Positions 1-6,530 of a stretch of 40,323 nt of DNA are shown here, piece by piece. Position 1 is the first letter of the stretch, and each line of letters starts with the position of its first letter. The stretch is from a virus. The stretch is taken from positions 1 through 40,323 of IMG/VR virus record IMGVR_UViG_3300023090_000181; one strand, written 5' to 3'. A model generated the notes under the pieces. That model was not told where the DNA came from. It searched no databases and saw nothing but the letters and a program-made list of their open reading frames with translations. A program made the position numbers and the translations under genes.

Positions 1-942
1 TCACACTACTCTCCCGGTCCCAGTTAAAAGCGTGGGCATAAAGCATTCTGCCGCCCGTGAAACCGCTTTGCGTTGTTCGTCGCCGATGATATGCGAGTAT
101 AGATCAAGAGTGACCCGAATGTCACTATGCCCTAATTGGGCCTGTGCAATTTTCGGATTCGCTCCGGTTGCGACAAGGGCCGAAGATTGCGCGTGGCGGA
201 AGGCGTGAAGCCCTGCACGTGGAATCCCAAGCTGCTTGAGGAGTGGCGCCAGACGCCTGGTCAGCCAATCGTTGATGTTGACCGGGCCACCATCACGCCC
301 TCGAAACACAAGGCCTGTGGTGTTGCCCGTACGCTCCTGATGCGCTCGTAGGACGGTTATAAGTGCGTCCGGTAGGGGAATTACGCGGTTTCCAGCGCGG
401 CTCTTGACCGCTTGCATCTGACCTCGAAAACAAGAGCGCCGAACCTCGAGGTATGCGCTCTCCATGTTGATGTCTTCCCAGCACAGACCCGCCAGTTCGC
501 CAGAGCGAAGGCCGGTCAGCACTGCTGCCGCGTACAAGGACCGCTCAGGCTCTTGAGCCGCCTCAAGGATTTGCTTGACGTGCTCGGGGAGGAACGTCTT
601 GCCCCGCTGCTTTTCGCCCTCGCAGGGAATCACGAGACGGGAATGGTCAACCTTCTGAGCTTCGTGACCCCATTGAATGGCGCTGGTGAGGATCGAGCCG
701 AGCGTGCCCAGCACGTTCAGCACATAGGAACGACTCGCCCCGAGCCGGACCATTCCAGCGATCATGCCCTGTGTGGCTTCCGAATTGATGTCTTGAAGTC
801 TCATCTGTCCAAATGCCGGAATCAGGAACCGGCGGATGTGCTGCCTAGCGGTTATAGAGCTTGAAGGTTTCCACATCGGTAGCACCTTCGGACCCCAGGA
901 TTCGACGAAGTCTGAAAAAATAACTTTCTGGTGGGTCTTCAT
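1..942 (-). CDS. int: Tyrosine-recombinase integrase
   Basis: Site-specific recombinase that would integrate and excise the phage chromosome. The protein is 313 aa from the chosen start. An N-terminal SAM-like core-binding domain precedes a catalytic domain with the full set of residues: Arg in TGLRSGELAGL, Lys in VKSRAGNR, HxxR in HAFRH, His in LGHS and the nucleophile Tyr in LDLYSHI. An ATG at 942 has AAGGAG four bases upstream. A TTG at 1008 would add 22 residues, but it lies inside the -35 box of the likely promoter, so the ATG is preferred. The stop codon is the first triplet of the window, so an attachment site, if next to int, lies just outside. Confidence 0.95.
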   Translation of the reverse strand: MKTHQKVIFSDFVESWGPKVLPMWKPSSSITARQHIRRFLIPAFGQMRLQDINSEATQGMIAGMVRLGASRSYVLNVLGTLGSILTSAIQWGHEAQKVDHSRLVIPCEGEKQRGKTFLPEHVKQILEAAQEPERSLYAAAVLTGLRSGELAGLCWEDINMESAYLEVRRSCFRGQMQAVKSRAGNRVIPLPDALITVLRAHQERTGNTTGLVFRGRDGGPVNINDWLTRRLAPLLKQLGIPRAGLHAFRHAQSSALVATGANPKIAQAQLGHSDIRVTLDLYSHIIGDEQRKAVSRAAECFMPTLLTGTGRVV

Positions 943-980
943 TACACTCCTTAGCCCACTGAAAGCTCGCTTCAATGGTG

Positions 981-1008
981 ACTCTAACACATATGTCCTA
1001 CTTGTCAA
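981..1008 (-). promoter_or_regulatory. Probable integrase promoter with embedded operator-like element
   Basis: On the minus strand TTGACA (1008-1003) is followed after 16 bases by TAGAGT (986-981). The spacer carries AGGACATATG, which closely matches the spacer of the divergent rightward promoter. Transcription from here would start about 30 bases before the integrase ATG. The -35 match is perfect and the -10 match is 4/6. Confidence 0.55.
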
Positions 1009-1167
1009 GTGATTTCCCTAAAATAAATGAAATTTCTTTAAAGGGCGCTCCAGTTCGGAACAAACGCCCCGGAAAGATGCTTGCACCTTATATATATCGG
1101 CTGGCGCTTGGAGCGGGCGCGGAACTGTGATGGCTGTCACGCGAGTAACGATTTCTTGATTTTATTC

Positions 1168-1195
1168 TTGACATATAGGACTTATATGCTAAATT
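1168..1195 (+). promoter_or_regulatory. Probable rightward promoter with palindromic operator in the spacer
   Basis: TTGACA (1168-1173), a 16-base spacer, then TAAATT (1190-1195). A perfect inverted repeat CATATA-GGACT-TATATG (1172-1188) overlaps the -35 box and the spacer, so a bound regulator would block polymerase. The leftward integrase promoter has the same TTGACA, TAGGAC and ATATG order, suggesting one regulator controls both. The rest of 1009-1167 has a weak GGGCG/CGCCC hairpin near 1044-1070 and a TGTGA/TCACG inverted repeat near 1126-1140, but no gene. Confidence 0.6.
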
Positions 1196-1210
1196 GAATG
1201 AAGTAGCAAA

Positions 1211-1310
1211 CCCGCCGCCCCGCAGATTTAAGCGTGAGTCCGCAAGGACGAGACGTCCGGCAAAGAGAGAACGTGGACCCGTAGGCTCGTGTAACCGGGC
1301 AGGCGGCGGG
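1211..1310 (+). promoter_or_regulatory. Structured GC-rich leader RNA, unidentified
   Basis: Directly downstream of the rightward promoter, CCCGCCGCC (1211-1219) can pair perfectly with GGCGGCGGG (1302-1310), closing about 80 nt. Inside are a GUCC-GCAA-GGAC hairpin with a GNRA tetraloop (1238-1249), a GUCC/GGAC stem (1255-1258 with 1275-1278) and a GCUCG/CGGGC hairpin with a 6-nt loop (1285-1300). No U-run follows the closing stem, so it is not a simple terminator. It ends 15 nt before the first gene's start. An open frame crosses it but encodes an Arg/Pro-rich, unprotein-like sequence. I do not recognise a known RNA class. Confidence 0.45.
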
Positions 1311-1325
1311 AAAAGAAAGGCCAAC

Positions 1326-1580
1326 GTGAATATTGAAGCAATCGACGCGATAGACAGGGCGCGAGCCTTCAAGGGCAGAAATAGCAGCGTTGACGCGCTG
1401 GAATGGGTCTCCGGGACCGAATTCGAAATAAGAGTCGTCGGCGAGATACTTCGCAACGCTTCAGATCATCTTTACTTGCAGGTTGACGCGGAATGGGCCG
1501 CCGGTCAGACCATGGCCAGCGAGGGCTTCGCCGCTGTTGACCTTCTCGACGATTTGCGCGCAGAAATGGGGGTTTTGTGA
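1326..1580 (+). CDS. Hypothetical protein, first gene of the rightward operon
   Basis: 84 aa with no family I recognise; acidic overall, with a central EFEIRVVGEILR strand-like segment. A longer frame opens with TTG at 1194, but that codon lies inside the -10 box and the added residues translate the structured leader. GTG at 1326 is preceded by AAGAAAGG five bases upstream and is the better start. The stop overlaps the next start (TGATG), so the two are translationally coupled. The start is uncertain. Confidence 0.5.
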   Translation: MNIEAIDAIDRARAFKGRNSSVDALEWVSGTEFEIRVVGEILRNASDHLYLQVDAEWAAGQTMASEGFAAVDLLDDLRAEMGVL

Positions 1581-1870
1581 TGGCAGAGAGAATTCAGCGT
1601 AAACGCACCAAGGGATGGAGAATGCCGGACGGCGCAGTAAGTGTAAGCCGACCAGGAAAATGGGGCAATCCGTTCAAAATCGAGGAGGGGTTGACCGCCC
1701 AGGGGGCAGTAAATCTATTCCGGTCTTACCTACTCAACGGGATGCTCTCTTTCACCGTTGATGACGTGAGGCGTGAACTCAAGGGGAAGAATTTGGCGTG
1801 CTGGTGCCGTCCCGATGGGGTCTGTCACGCTGATGTGCTGTTAGAGATCGCCAATTCGGAGGCCGTTTGA
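1580..1870 (+). CDS. DUF4326-family protein
   Basis: 96 aa. It shows the DUF4326 hallmarks in order: an N-terminal basic stretch, PGKWGNPF near residue 30, then GKNLACWC and CHADVLLEIAN at the C terminus. The family is common in phages and plasmids; its biochemical role is unknown to me, though the conserved Cys and His residues look like a metal or nucleotide site. ATG at 1580 overlaps the upstream TGA, and its own TGA overlaps the next ATG in the same way. A GTG three bases earlier is possible. Confidence 0.75.
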   Translation: MAERIQRKRTKGWRMPDGAVSVSRPGKWGNPFKIEEGLTAQGAVNLFRSYLLNGMLSFTVDDVRRELKGKNLACWCRPDGVCHADVLLEIANSEAV

Positions 1871-2112
1871 TGCCAAAAGGAAAAGCAATCAACCTGTGCC
1901 CCGGCTCCTACAAGCGAGTCCAGATTGTAGACATGAGTTCCATCGACGACGAGACCGGCAGCCTGATGATTCCGTGCCCGGTCTGTGAGCGCGGGCTCAA
2001 GCCGCGCACGACGCACAGCGAGGGACCAATAGACGCTCTCCGGTTCTTTGGCATCATCCCCCGCCACAACGTCAACCGCTACCACCCGGTGAGCCAGGAG
2101 GCAAAACGATGA
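1870..2112 (+). CDS. Hypothetical small protein with CxxC
   Basis: 80 aa and unrecognised. One CPVC motif lies about a third of the way in, followed by a conserved-looking GLKPRTTHSEGPIDALRFFGIIPRHN stretch (split: GLKPRTTHSEG then PIDALRFFGI). Only two cysteines are paired in this motif, so a complete zinc site is not evident unless nearby His residues contribute. The start overlaps the DUF4326 stop (TGATG) and the stop overlaps the next gene (ATGA), showing it belongs to the same tightly packed operon. Confidence 0.6.
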   Translation: MPKGKAINLCPGSYKRVQIVDMSSIDDETGSLMIPCPVCERGLKPRTTHSEGPIDALRFFGIIPRHNVNRYHPVSQEAKR

Positions 2113-2378
2113 GCACCCAAATTCGCGGCGACGCTGACGGCCTCAAATTCTTTGTCGGTTGCCTGATCGCTTTCCCGTTCAGCATCGCCTTCTGGCTCTC
2201 GCTGGGAGCTCGGTTCGCGTGGCATAACCACCGGACTCTCGCCCTCGCCCTCCTTGCTGTGGTTACTATCTGCATCTTGGCCGGTATCAAGGCTTTGCGG
2301 TATGCTGAAGGGTCAGAGAAAGTTGACCCGGAGGCCGAAAGTGGGCACGAAGAAAGAGGAGTACGTGTGGGACTTTAG
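2109..2378 (+). CDS. Small two-helix membrane protein
   Basis: 89 aa. Two hydrophobic segments are clear, roughly residues 14-32 (FFVGCLIAFPFSIAFWLSL) and 44-62 (LALALLAVVTICILAGI), joined by a short basic loop with WHNHR. The C-terminal 25 residues are acidic and soluble. This shape is common among phage membrane proteins that affect the host envelope or superinfection, but no function can be read directly. It starts by ATGA overlap with the previous gene, and its end overlaps the next gene in another frame. Confidence 0.6.
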   Translation: MSTQIRGDADGLKFFVGCLIAFPFSIAFWLSLGARFAWHNHRTLALALLAVVTICILAGIKALRYAEGSEKVDPEAESGHEERGVRVGL

Positions 2379-2565
2379 CGAGGTTCCGGACGCACCAATC
2401 ATCGCTGAGGCGGGAAGGCGTCGCCAGAAGCTGGCCAGCCCTAGGCCCAAGGTGATGACACCCTGCAAGCATTGCGGAAAGCTGTTCGGGGCAGCAGAGG
2501 TCCGGAAGCACTGGCCGGTGTGTCCGAAGAAGCCCAAAAGGGGAAAGGCCAAGGCGCGAGGATGA
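2341..2565 (+). CDS. C2HC zinc-finger small protein
   Basis: 74 aa from a GTG at 2341 with a strong GGAGG six bases upstream. Longer frames start at 2254 or 2302 but lack a comparable ribosome site. The C-terminal half has one zinc finger, CKHCGKLF then HWPVC (CxxC-x12-H-x3-C), followed by a Lys/Arg-rich tail, which suggests nucleic-acid binding. The gene overlaps the upstream membrane gene by 38 bp in a different frame and the next gene by ATGA. A regulatory role is possible but unproven. Confidence 0.55.
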   Translation: MGTKKEEYVWDFSEVPDAPIIAEAGRRRQKLASPRPKVMTPCKHCGKLFGAAEVRKHWPVCPKKPKRGKAKARG

Positions 2566-2798
2566 GACATAAGCAAGCTCCGCGCATCTGGCGCCAGCTA
2601 CCGTTCAGGCCGCTCAAGTTCAACCTATGCAATGCGAACGCGTTCGATTGCCTGGATAAGCTGAATACCTTGTTCGCGCAGGCATACGGCGGTGCGGACA
2701 AGGTTCCCGCCATGACGATCTCCAGCCGAGGGGTCACTTACAACGACCTCGACTGGCCCACCCAAAAGCGCCATATCGGCGAGGGTGCAGGATTCTAA
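2562..2798 (+). CDS. Hypothetical protein, last gene of the rightward operon
   Basis: 78 aa, unrecognised. It has a basic N terminus and a helical middle (NAFDCLDKLNTLFAQAYGG). The start ATG overlaps the preceding stop (ATGA). It ends 12 bp from the convergent stop of the minus-strand late operon, with no clear hairpin terminator in the gap. Confidence 0.55.
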   Translation: MRHKQAPRIWRQLPFRPLKFNLCNANAFDCLDKLNTLFAQAYGGADKVPAMTISSRGVTYNDLDWPTQKRHIGEGAGF

Positions 2799-2810
2799 GC
2801 CCCGCCCTGT

Positions 2811-3230
2811 TTAAACCCGGCCATCTGGTAAGGCGGCTTTCGGAAGAATCAGCAGACCAGCCTCGATCAGCTTCGCTGTCAACCGGTCCATGGCCACGGG
2901 GAACTTGTACGCGATGGTTCTCTCGCCCATCCCAAGCAACTGAGCCGCCTCGGGGTGTGTGTACTCCTGGAGGACGATTCTCTCCAGCATGGCCCGGTCG
3001 AGGGATGGCAACGCCTTAATGCACTTCTCCATGTCATGGACGAAGATGACTGCTTCCTCGAAGTTGCGGATTGGCCGGCTGGAAACCCACCCTCTACCCA
3101 CGGAGTCAATCATGCCCGAGCCAACCCGAGCCGCCTGCATCGAGCAGTAGAGGTATCGCCTGAGCAGGCCATGGGTATGACGTCGAAAAAAATAGAGGTC
3201 TGTGGCCGTGACTTCATGAGCTTTCTTCAC
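2811..3230 (-). CDS. Sigma-70 region 4-like DNA-binding protein
   Basis: 139 aa. The C-terminal third contains a helix-turn-helix resembling sigma-70 region 4: LDRAMLERIVLQEYTHPEAA then QLLGMGERTIAYKFPVAMDRL (about residues 78-117). No region 2 is visible, so it is more likely a region-4-only activator, an ArpU-like late regulator or an anti-terminator than a complete sigma factor. It is the last gene of the late operon, starting with GTG in a GTGA overlap with the upstream gene, and it ends against the convergent rightward operon. It could feed back on late transcription (inference). Confidence 0.6.
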   Translation of the reverse strand: MKKAHEVTATDLYFFRRHTHGLLRRYLYCSMQAARVGSGMIDSVGRGWVSSRPIRNFEEAVIFVHDMEKCIKALPSLDRAMLERIVLQEYTHPEAAQLLGMGERTIAYKFPVAMDRLTAKLIEAGLLILPKAALPDGRV

Positions 3231-3445
3231 TGCCCACCCCCGGCATCGTCGGCCACCGCGAATACCTGGACGAGTTGACCCGCTTTATGCGCTGGACGCC
3301 GCCCGCGCCGTACCCGGCTCTCTGATGTGGGGAAATTGGACAGCGTTATCTCACACGGGGCACAGTACGCGCTCGACGTCCCTTGAGGACGGCACCAGAG
3401 GCAACCGCAGGCCTCGCAGATCTTCAGATTCACAACCCCGTCCAT
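3227..3445 (-). CDS. Zinc-ribbon-like small protein
   Basis: 72 aa. CEACGCLWC is followed after a short loop by CAPC, giving two CxxC pairs that could hold one zinc ion; the rest is basic and Gly/Ala rich. ATG at 3445 has a GGGGG stretch upstream. A TTG at 3478 would overlap the end of the preceding gene and is the alternative. It overlaps the sigma-like gene by GTGA and is probably co-transcribed with it. Confidence 0.5.
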   Translation of the reverse strand: MDGVVNLKICEACGCLWCRPQGTSSAYCAPCEITLSNFPTSESRVRRGRRPAHKAGQLVQVFAVADDAGGGQ

Positions 3446-3464
3446 GGTGTGCCCCCGCGTAAAA

Positions 3465-4391
3465 TCAGTTACCAACAACCCCCACGCAGTTTGTCCCGTC
3501 GTAATAAAAAAACCCCATATAGGTGCCTGTTGCCCAAGCGGGGATGGTCAGAGTGTTGCCCGACAGCACGACATTCTGATTAGATGTGAATTGCCAGTTG
3601 CAGCCGGTTCCAAAGGTGACGGACTGAGCCGTCGGCGCGGTCATCGAATGCAGCGGGTTGATAATGATCGTGAAATATGTGCTCGCGGTTAGCCCCGTGA
3701 CATTGATGGTGCGCGCCGTGATTCCATCGGACGCCGCTGGTGGCCCCACAGCATAGAGCGGGAGGGTAAACGCGCTCATGGAAGCGCCCGCCGTGTTTAA
3801 GGTCACTGTTGAGGCATCAACCGCCGTCGATTTCGATACCGGACCATTTGTGGAGACCAGGTTGTTCCACATTGTCAGCAGATCTGGCGGGTTATAGGCC
3901 TGAGAGGGTGCGGTGAAGGTGGGAGCATAGGCGTTGAAGTTGCAGCCGATGCTCTGGCACCAGTCACCGCTCCCTGTGGGCGACCCATGGGGGTTAAGAC
4001 ACTTATATCCTCCAGGCGTGATGAGATTCGCCCCTGTGCCGGTTTCCGTGGCTACCACCGAAAAGCAGATGCTCGGCGGATTGGTCAGCGTCACATCAGG
4101 CAACGCGACCGAGAAAGCCCCATTGATGATCGCCGCTGTAATTGGGGCACTCGAAAGTTGGCCAGATATACCGCCGCATGCGCCAAGGTAACTGATGGAC
4201 GACCCGGAGGCGTTGACAGGGGAGAAGGTGATCGTTCCTTGAGCCGGGACCATGCCGCTGGAGCCATTCATCCCGGACCCGTAAACACTCACGCAGCCGG
4301 TGGGAATCTGCGCGAACACTAAGGCGGGAAACAGAAGCATCAGGAGGGCCACGAGGGCCGCGAGAATTAGGATTTGCGCTTTGCGTTTCAT
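3465..4391 (-). CDS. Secreted protein with signal peptide
   Basis: 308 aa. A textbook Sec signal peptide (MKRK, hydrophobic LILAALVALLMLLFPALVF, then AQ) is followed by a Thr/Ser/Gly-rich beta-type sequence with several Cys residues that could form disulphides in the periplasm. Most phage tail proteins lack signal peptides, so this is likely exported by the host rather than built into the virion. It starts at an ATG with AAGGAG upstream, directly after the lysis genes. Possible roles are late envelope modification or a lysogenic-conversion adhesin. No family recognised. Confidence 0.7.
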   Translation of the reverse strand: MKRKAQILILAALVALLMLLFPALVFAQIPTGCVSVYGSGMNGSSGMVPAQGTITFSPVNASGSSISYLGACGGISGQLSSAPITAAIINGAFSVALPDVTLTNPPSICFSVVATETGTGANLITPGGYKCLNPHGSPTGSGDWCQSIGCNFNAYAPTFTAPSQAYNPPDLLTMWNNLVSTNGPVSKSTAVDASTVTLNTAGASMSAFTLPLYAVGPPAASDGITARTINVTGLTASTYFTIIINPLHSMTAPTAQSVTFGTGCNWQFTSNQNVVLSGNTLTIPAWATGTYMGFFYYDGTNCVGVVGN

Positions 4392-4399
4392 GGGTCTCC

Positions 4400-4699
4400 T
4401 TAGAAAATGCGCGGGATGAATTTGGCCGCGTCGTCGAGAACCTTTTGCCCCTTGGACGGATGCGCAATAGAGTGCATCTCTTCCGCCGCGTCCTGGGCGA
4501 AGGCCTGCACAGAAGTAAGGATTCCCCGGAGAGCGGCGTTGGTCTGCACGTCGACCGGATGCCTCAACGCATAATCGGCGTCGTCGATGAGCGTGATGGT
4601 GTGCTGGTTTAGCCCAAAAGCGCCCCAGGCCGTCAAGGCAAGAAATGCGATGACGGCCAGGATAAGGGCGAAGTGCGCGAGTTGGAGGAGGCGGGTCAT
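4400..4699 (-). CDS. Single-helix membrane protein in lysis cluster
   Basis: 99 aa. One N-terminal membrane helix (LAHFALILAVIAFLALTAWGA) is followed by about 70 soluble residues. The topology suits an inner-membrane spanin component or lysis accessory protein, but there is no sequence signature. It overlaps the upstream hydrophobic protein by ATGA and precedes the secreted protein, so it is part of the lysis-region operon. Confidence 0.55.
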   Translation of the reverse strand: MTRLLQLAHFALILAVIAFLALTAWGAFGLNQHTITLIDDADYALRHPVDVQTNAALRGILTSVQAFAQDAAEEMHSIAHPSKGQKVLDDAAKFIPRIF

Positions 4700-5016
4700 C
4701 AGAACGTCTTTGCGAGTGCTACGAACTGCGGAATGCTTGCCACGAGCGCCTTGACCGTGGCGATCACATTCACGTCGAGGCCAGCATCAGAAAGTTTGGC
4801 CTCAGCCGCTGCACCTCCCGCCGTTAGTACGGCCGCCAGTTCTCCCAAGACGGCATACCCCGCCTTTTCGATAGGCACCGCAAGTGGCCCGTAGACAGGT
4901 ACGACGGCGGAGACGGCCTCGACGGCTGTCGCGGTTGCCTCAACCTTCGGGATGGCGGCAACGACCTTTTGGAAGACGGTTGCGAAGAAATGACCTACTG
5001 ATTTGAACGTAATCAT
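4699..5016 (-). CDS. Hydrophobic Ala/Val-rich protein in lysis cluster
   Basis: 105 aa. A strong AAGGAGG precedes the ATG at 5016; a longer frame from 5232 overlaps the preceding gene and is rejected. The protein is rich in Ala and Val, with an amphipathic N-terminal helix and a central hydrophobic stretch (VVPVYGPLAVPIEKAGYAVL). It could be a membrane-active lysis accessory. It belongs to no family I know. Confidence 0.55.
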   Translation of the reverse strand: MITFKSVGHFFATVFQKVVAAIPKVEATATAVEAVSAVVPVYGPLAVPIEKAGYAVLGELAAVLTAGGAAAEAKLSDAGLDVNVIATVKALVASIPQFVALAKTF

Positions 5017-5041
5017 GTTTTTGGCCTCCTTTGTGGCCGGG

Positions 5042-5287
5042 TTACTGGGTTGGTCCATCGGGAAAGGTGGCGCCAGGATTGTTGATCGTGGCGTTGGGGC
5101 CTGAGGATGTGCTGTTTGAACTTGCATGGCCAGCGAAGGCCCCGAGAGCGCCGCTGACAAGGTTGCTTGCGATTGCGAGGACCGCAGTCCCGATAGCGAC
5201 CGGTTCCGGATGAAAAAGGACGGCCAATACAACGATCACCCCCAAGATTGCGAGTAGGACTGCCCAAAAGGGTTCTGGTAGTTTCAC
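5042..5287 (-). CDS. Putative holin
   Basis: 81 aa. Two hydrophobic helices, FWAVLLAILGVIVVLAVLF and a weaker second one around AIGTAVLAIASNLVSGALG, are followed by a polar Ser/Asn-rich tail. Size, topology and position directly after the lysozyme gene fit a small holin that would form membrane pores to release the endolysin. GTG at 5287 has AGGAGG seven bases upstream and overlaps the lysozyme stop (GTGA); the ATG at 5308 sits ahead of that ribosome site and is less likely. The holin label is based on context, not family recognition. Confidence 0.55.
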   Translation of the reverse strand: MKLPEPFWAVLLAILGVIVVLAVLFHPEPVAIGTAVLAIASNLVSGALGAFAGHASSNSTSSGPNATINNPGATFPDGPTQ

Positions 5288-5727
5288 GACGTTACCTCCT
5301 GATTCCATAGTTCGATTTCTGCTTCGCGGCGCGTCTTCAGCGCGGTGATTACCTCTCCGTTAGCGCGGTCCCAGCGCAGCAGTTGCTCGCTGGCGTCGTC
5401 ATAGCGGCCATTATTCAGCAGCTTCAGCAGCGTGGAGTTTGCCAGACGCCCGGCACCAAGGTTGAAGGTGAAGTCCACGAGTGCATCGAACTGGCCCTGG
5501 GTTAACGGAACCTTCACCAGGCGCTCGACGGCCTGCTCGGAATCGCGCACGTCGGCGGCAAGGATTTGCGCGGCCTGTGGCTCGTCGATTCCGTTAGGAA
5601 ATGAGTCGGAGTGGAGCAACCTGTGGCCATAGCCAACGGTTGGCAGTCCGGCAATGTCCAGGTAAACGCGATTGCGGAAGCCCTCGGACCGCTTCAGTAA
5701 TTCCATTCCAGTAGCGCTGAATTGCAT
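5284..5727 (-). CDS. Endolysin, T4-type lysozyme (GH24)
   Basis: 147 aa muramidase that cleaves peptidoglycan at the end of infection. The catalytic triad is clear and spaced as in T4 lysozyme: Glu15 in KRSEGF, Asp24 in VYLDIAG and Thr30 in LPTVGYGH. Helical C-terminal motifs typical of the family follow (QFDALVDFTFNLGAG, then LLRWDRANGEVITAL). There is no signal peptide or SAR anchor, so it needs a holin for release. There is also no wall-binding domain, which fits a Gram-negative host. It lies between a membrane/coiled-coil gene and the putative holin. Confidence 0.93.
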   Translation of the reverse strand: MQFSATGMELLKRSEGFRNRVYLDIAGLPTVGYGHRLLHSDSFPNGIDEPQAAQILAADVRDSEQAVERLVKVPLTQGQFDALVDFTFNLGAGRLANSTLLKLLNNGRYDDASEQLLRWDRANGEVITALKTRREAEIELWNQEVTS

Positions 5728-5741
5728 GAGTTACTCCTTGC

Positions 5742-6104
5742 TCAGCCACTGATACTGGGCTGATCGGGCTTTTTGTTGAAAACCGCGTACTCCAACCAGC
5801 GCCCATGTGTGGTCAGTTGCTCTTTGATGTTGGCGTAGTTGGCGTTGATCGATGCCATCGAAGAGGACATCTTTTCGTCCAATTCCCGGCGAGAAACGTA
5901 GTTTGCCCGAATATCCAGCAGATCGACGTCGTGACCGTCGAGACGCTTTGAGTGCTCCGTTTTAACCTCATCCATCGTGCGGCCCACTGCGGTGAGACCG
6001 GAACTTGTACGCGTTGCGAGAACTATCCATGCGGTGGCTCCTGAAATCGCCATTCCCCCAAGCACGATGCCGGATTGAAATAAAACGGTATTCCAATCGA
6101 TCAT
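5742..6104 (-). CDS. Membrane-anchored coiled-coil protein, first gene of lysis operon
   Basis: 120 aa. One N-terminal helix (SGIVLGGMAISGATAWIVLA) leads into a long helical region with heptad-like spacing (TMDEVKTEHSKRL through ELDEKMSSSMASINANY). The topology resembles inner-membrane spanins or membrane-bound lysis regulators, but no family is recognised. GGAAAGGG lies upstream of the ATG. The gene opens the lysis operon just downstream of one of the 18-bp operator copies, so its transcription may be controlled there. Confidence 0.6.
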   Translation of the reverse strand: MIDWNTVLFQSGIVLGGMAISGATAWIVLATRTSSGLTAVGRTMDEVKTEHSKRLDGHDVDLLDIRANYVSRRELDEKMSSSMASINANYANIKEQLTTHGRWLEYAVFNKKPDQPSISG

Positions 6105-6135
6105 TGGTGGCCCTTTCCTTCATTCTCTGTCGATT

Positions 6136-6153
6136 TGTGGCGTTTTAGACACA
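6136..6153. promoter_or_regulatory. Operator copy C, 18-bp imperfect palindrome
   Basis: TGTGGCGTTTTAGACACA, one of five copies of TGTKKC-N6-GMMACA in the window. It lies in the 73-bp gap upstream of the lysis operon, 32 bp before that operon's first ATG, where a bound protein would affect lysis gene transcription. Confidence 0.6.
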
Positions 6154-6177
6154 CTCACAGGGCGCGAAACGACAAAA

Positions 6178-6528
6178 TTATCCCGTTCCCGGCATTGCCA
6201 CCCCAAAACATGGCTCCAACTCGGCTAGTTTGGAGATCAGCGCCCCCATGCTCATCCCCGCTATTGCTCCTTGCGCCGAATAGGCGTCGATGACGGTCTG
6301 CGAAACCGGCGCGGGGTCAAAGAGAAGAGGGAGGACGATTACTCTCGGGTCTTGCGCCGCGGCCTCAAGCTGGTGCGATCCGCTGTTGACCTGACAGAGC
6401 GCCCAGCCGCCGTCAACCGTTGGCAGAATCGGGCAGTACCACCCGTTTCCGTATGCCGTCGCGACAGGCGTCAGGGCTCGCGTCTGAGGGTCAGCAAAGA
6501 ACTGGCTGTAAAACCACCGCGCCGCCAT
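6178..6528 (-). CDS. Hypothetical virion-associated protein
   Basis: 116 aa, unrecognised. The N terminus is aromatic-rich (RWFYSQFF) and the C terminus Gly/Met-rich. It follows the tail-tip gene with ATG two bases past its stop and GGGAG upstream, so it is probably the last gene of the tail operon, perhaps a small tail-associated or tail-tip chaperone protein. There is no signal peptide or membrane helix. Confidence 0.6.
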   Translation of the reverse strand: MAARWFYSQFFADPQTRALTPVATAYGNGWYCPILPTVDGGWALCQVNSGSHQLEAAAQDPRVIVLPLLFDPAPVSQTVIDAYSAQGAIAGMSMGALISKLAELEPCFGVAMPGTG

Positions 6529-6530
6529 AG

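Noticed and set aside
1-60. Attachment site next to the integrase
   Set aside because: The integrase stop is at the very edge; no repeat can be judged without flanking sequence.
1194-1325. Extension of the first rightward gene to the TTG at 1194
   Set aside because: The TTG lies in the promoter -10 box and the added peptide only translates the structured leader.
3863-3876. TGTTCCACATTG as a second parS
   Set aside because: Only the left half-site matches; the right half is unrelated.
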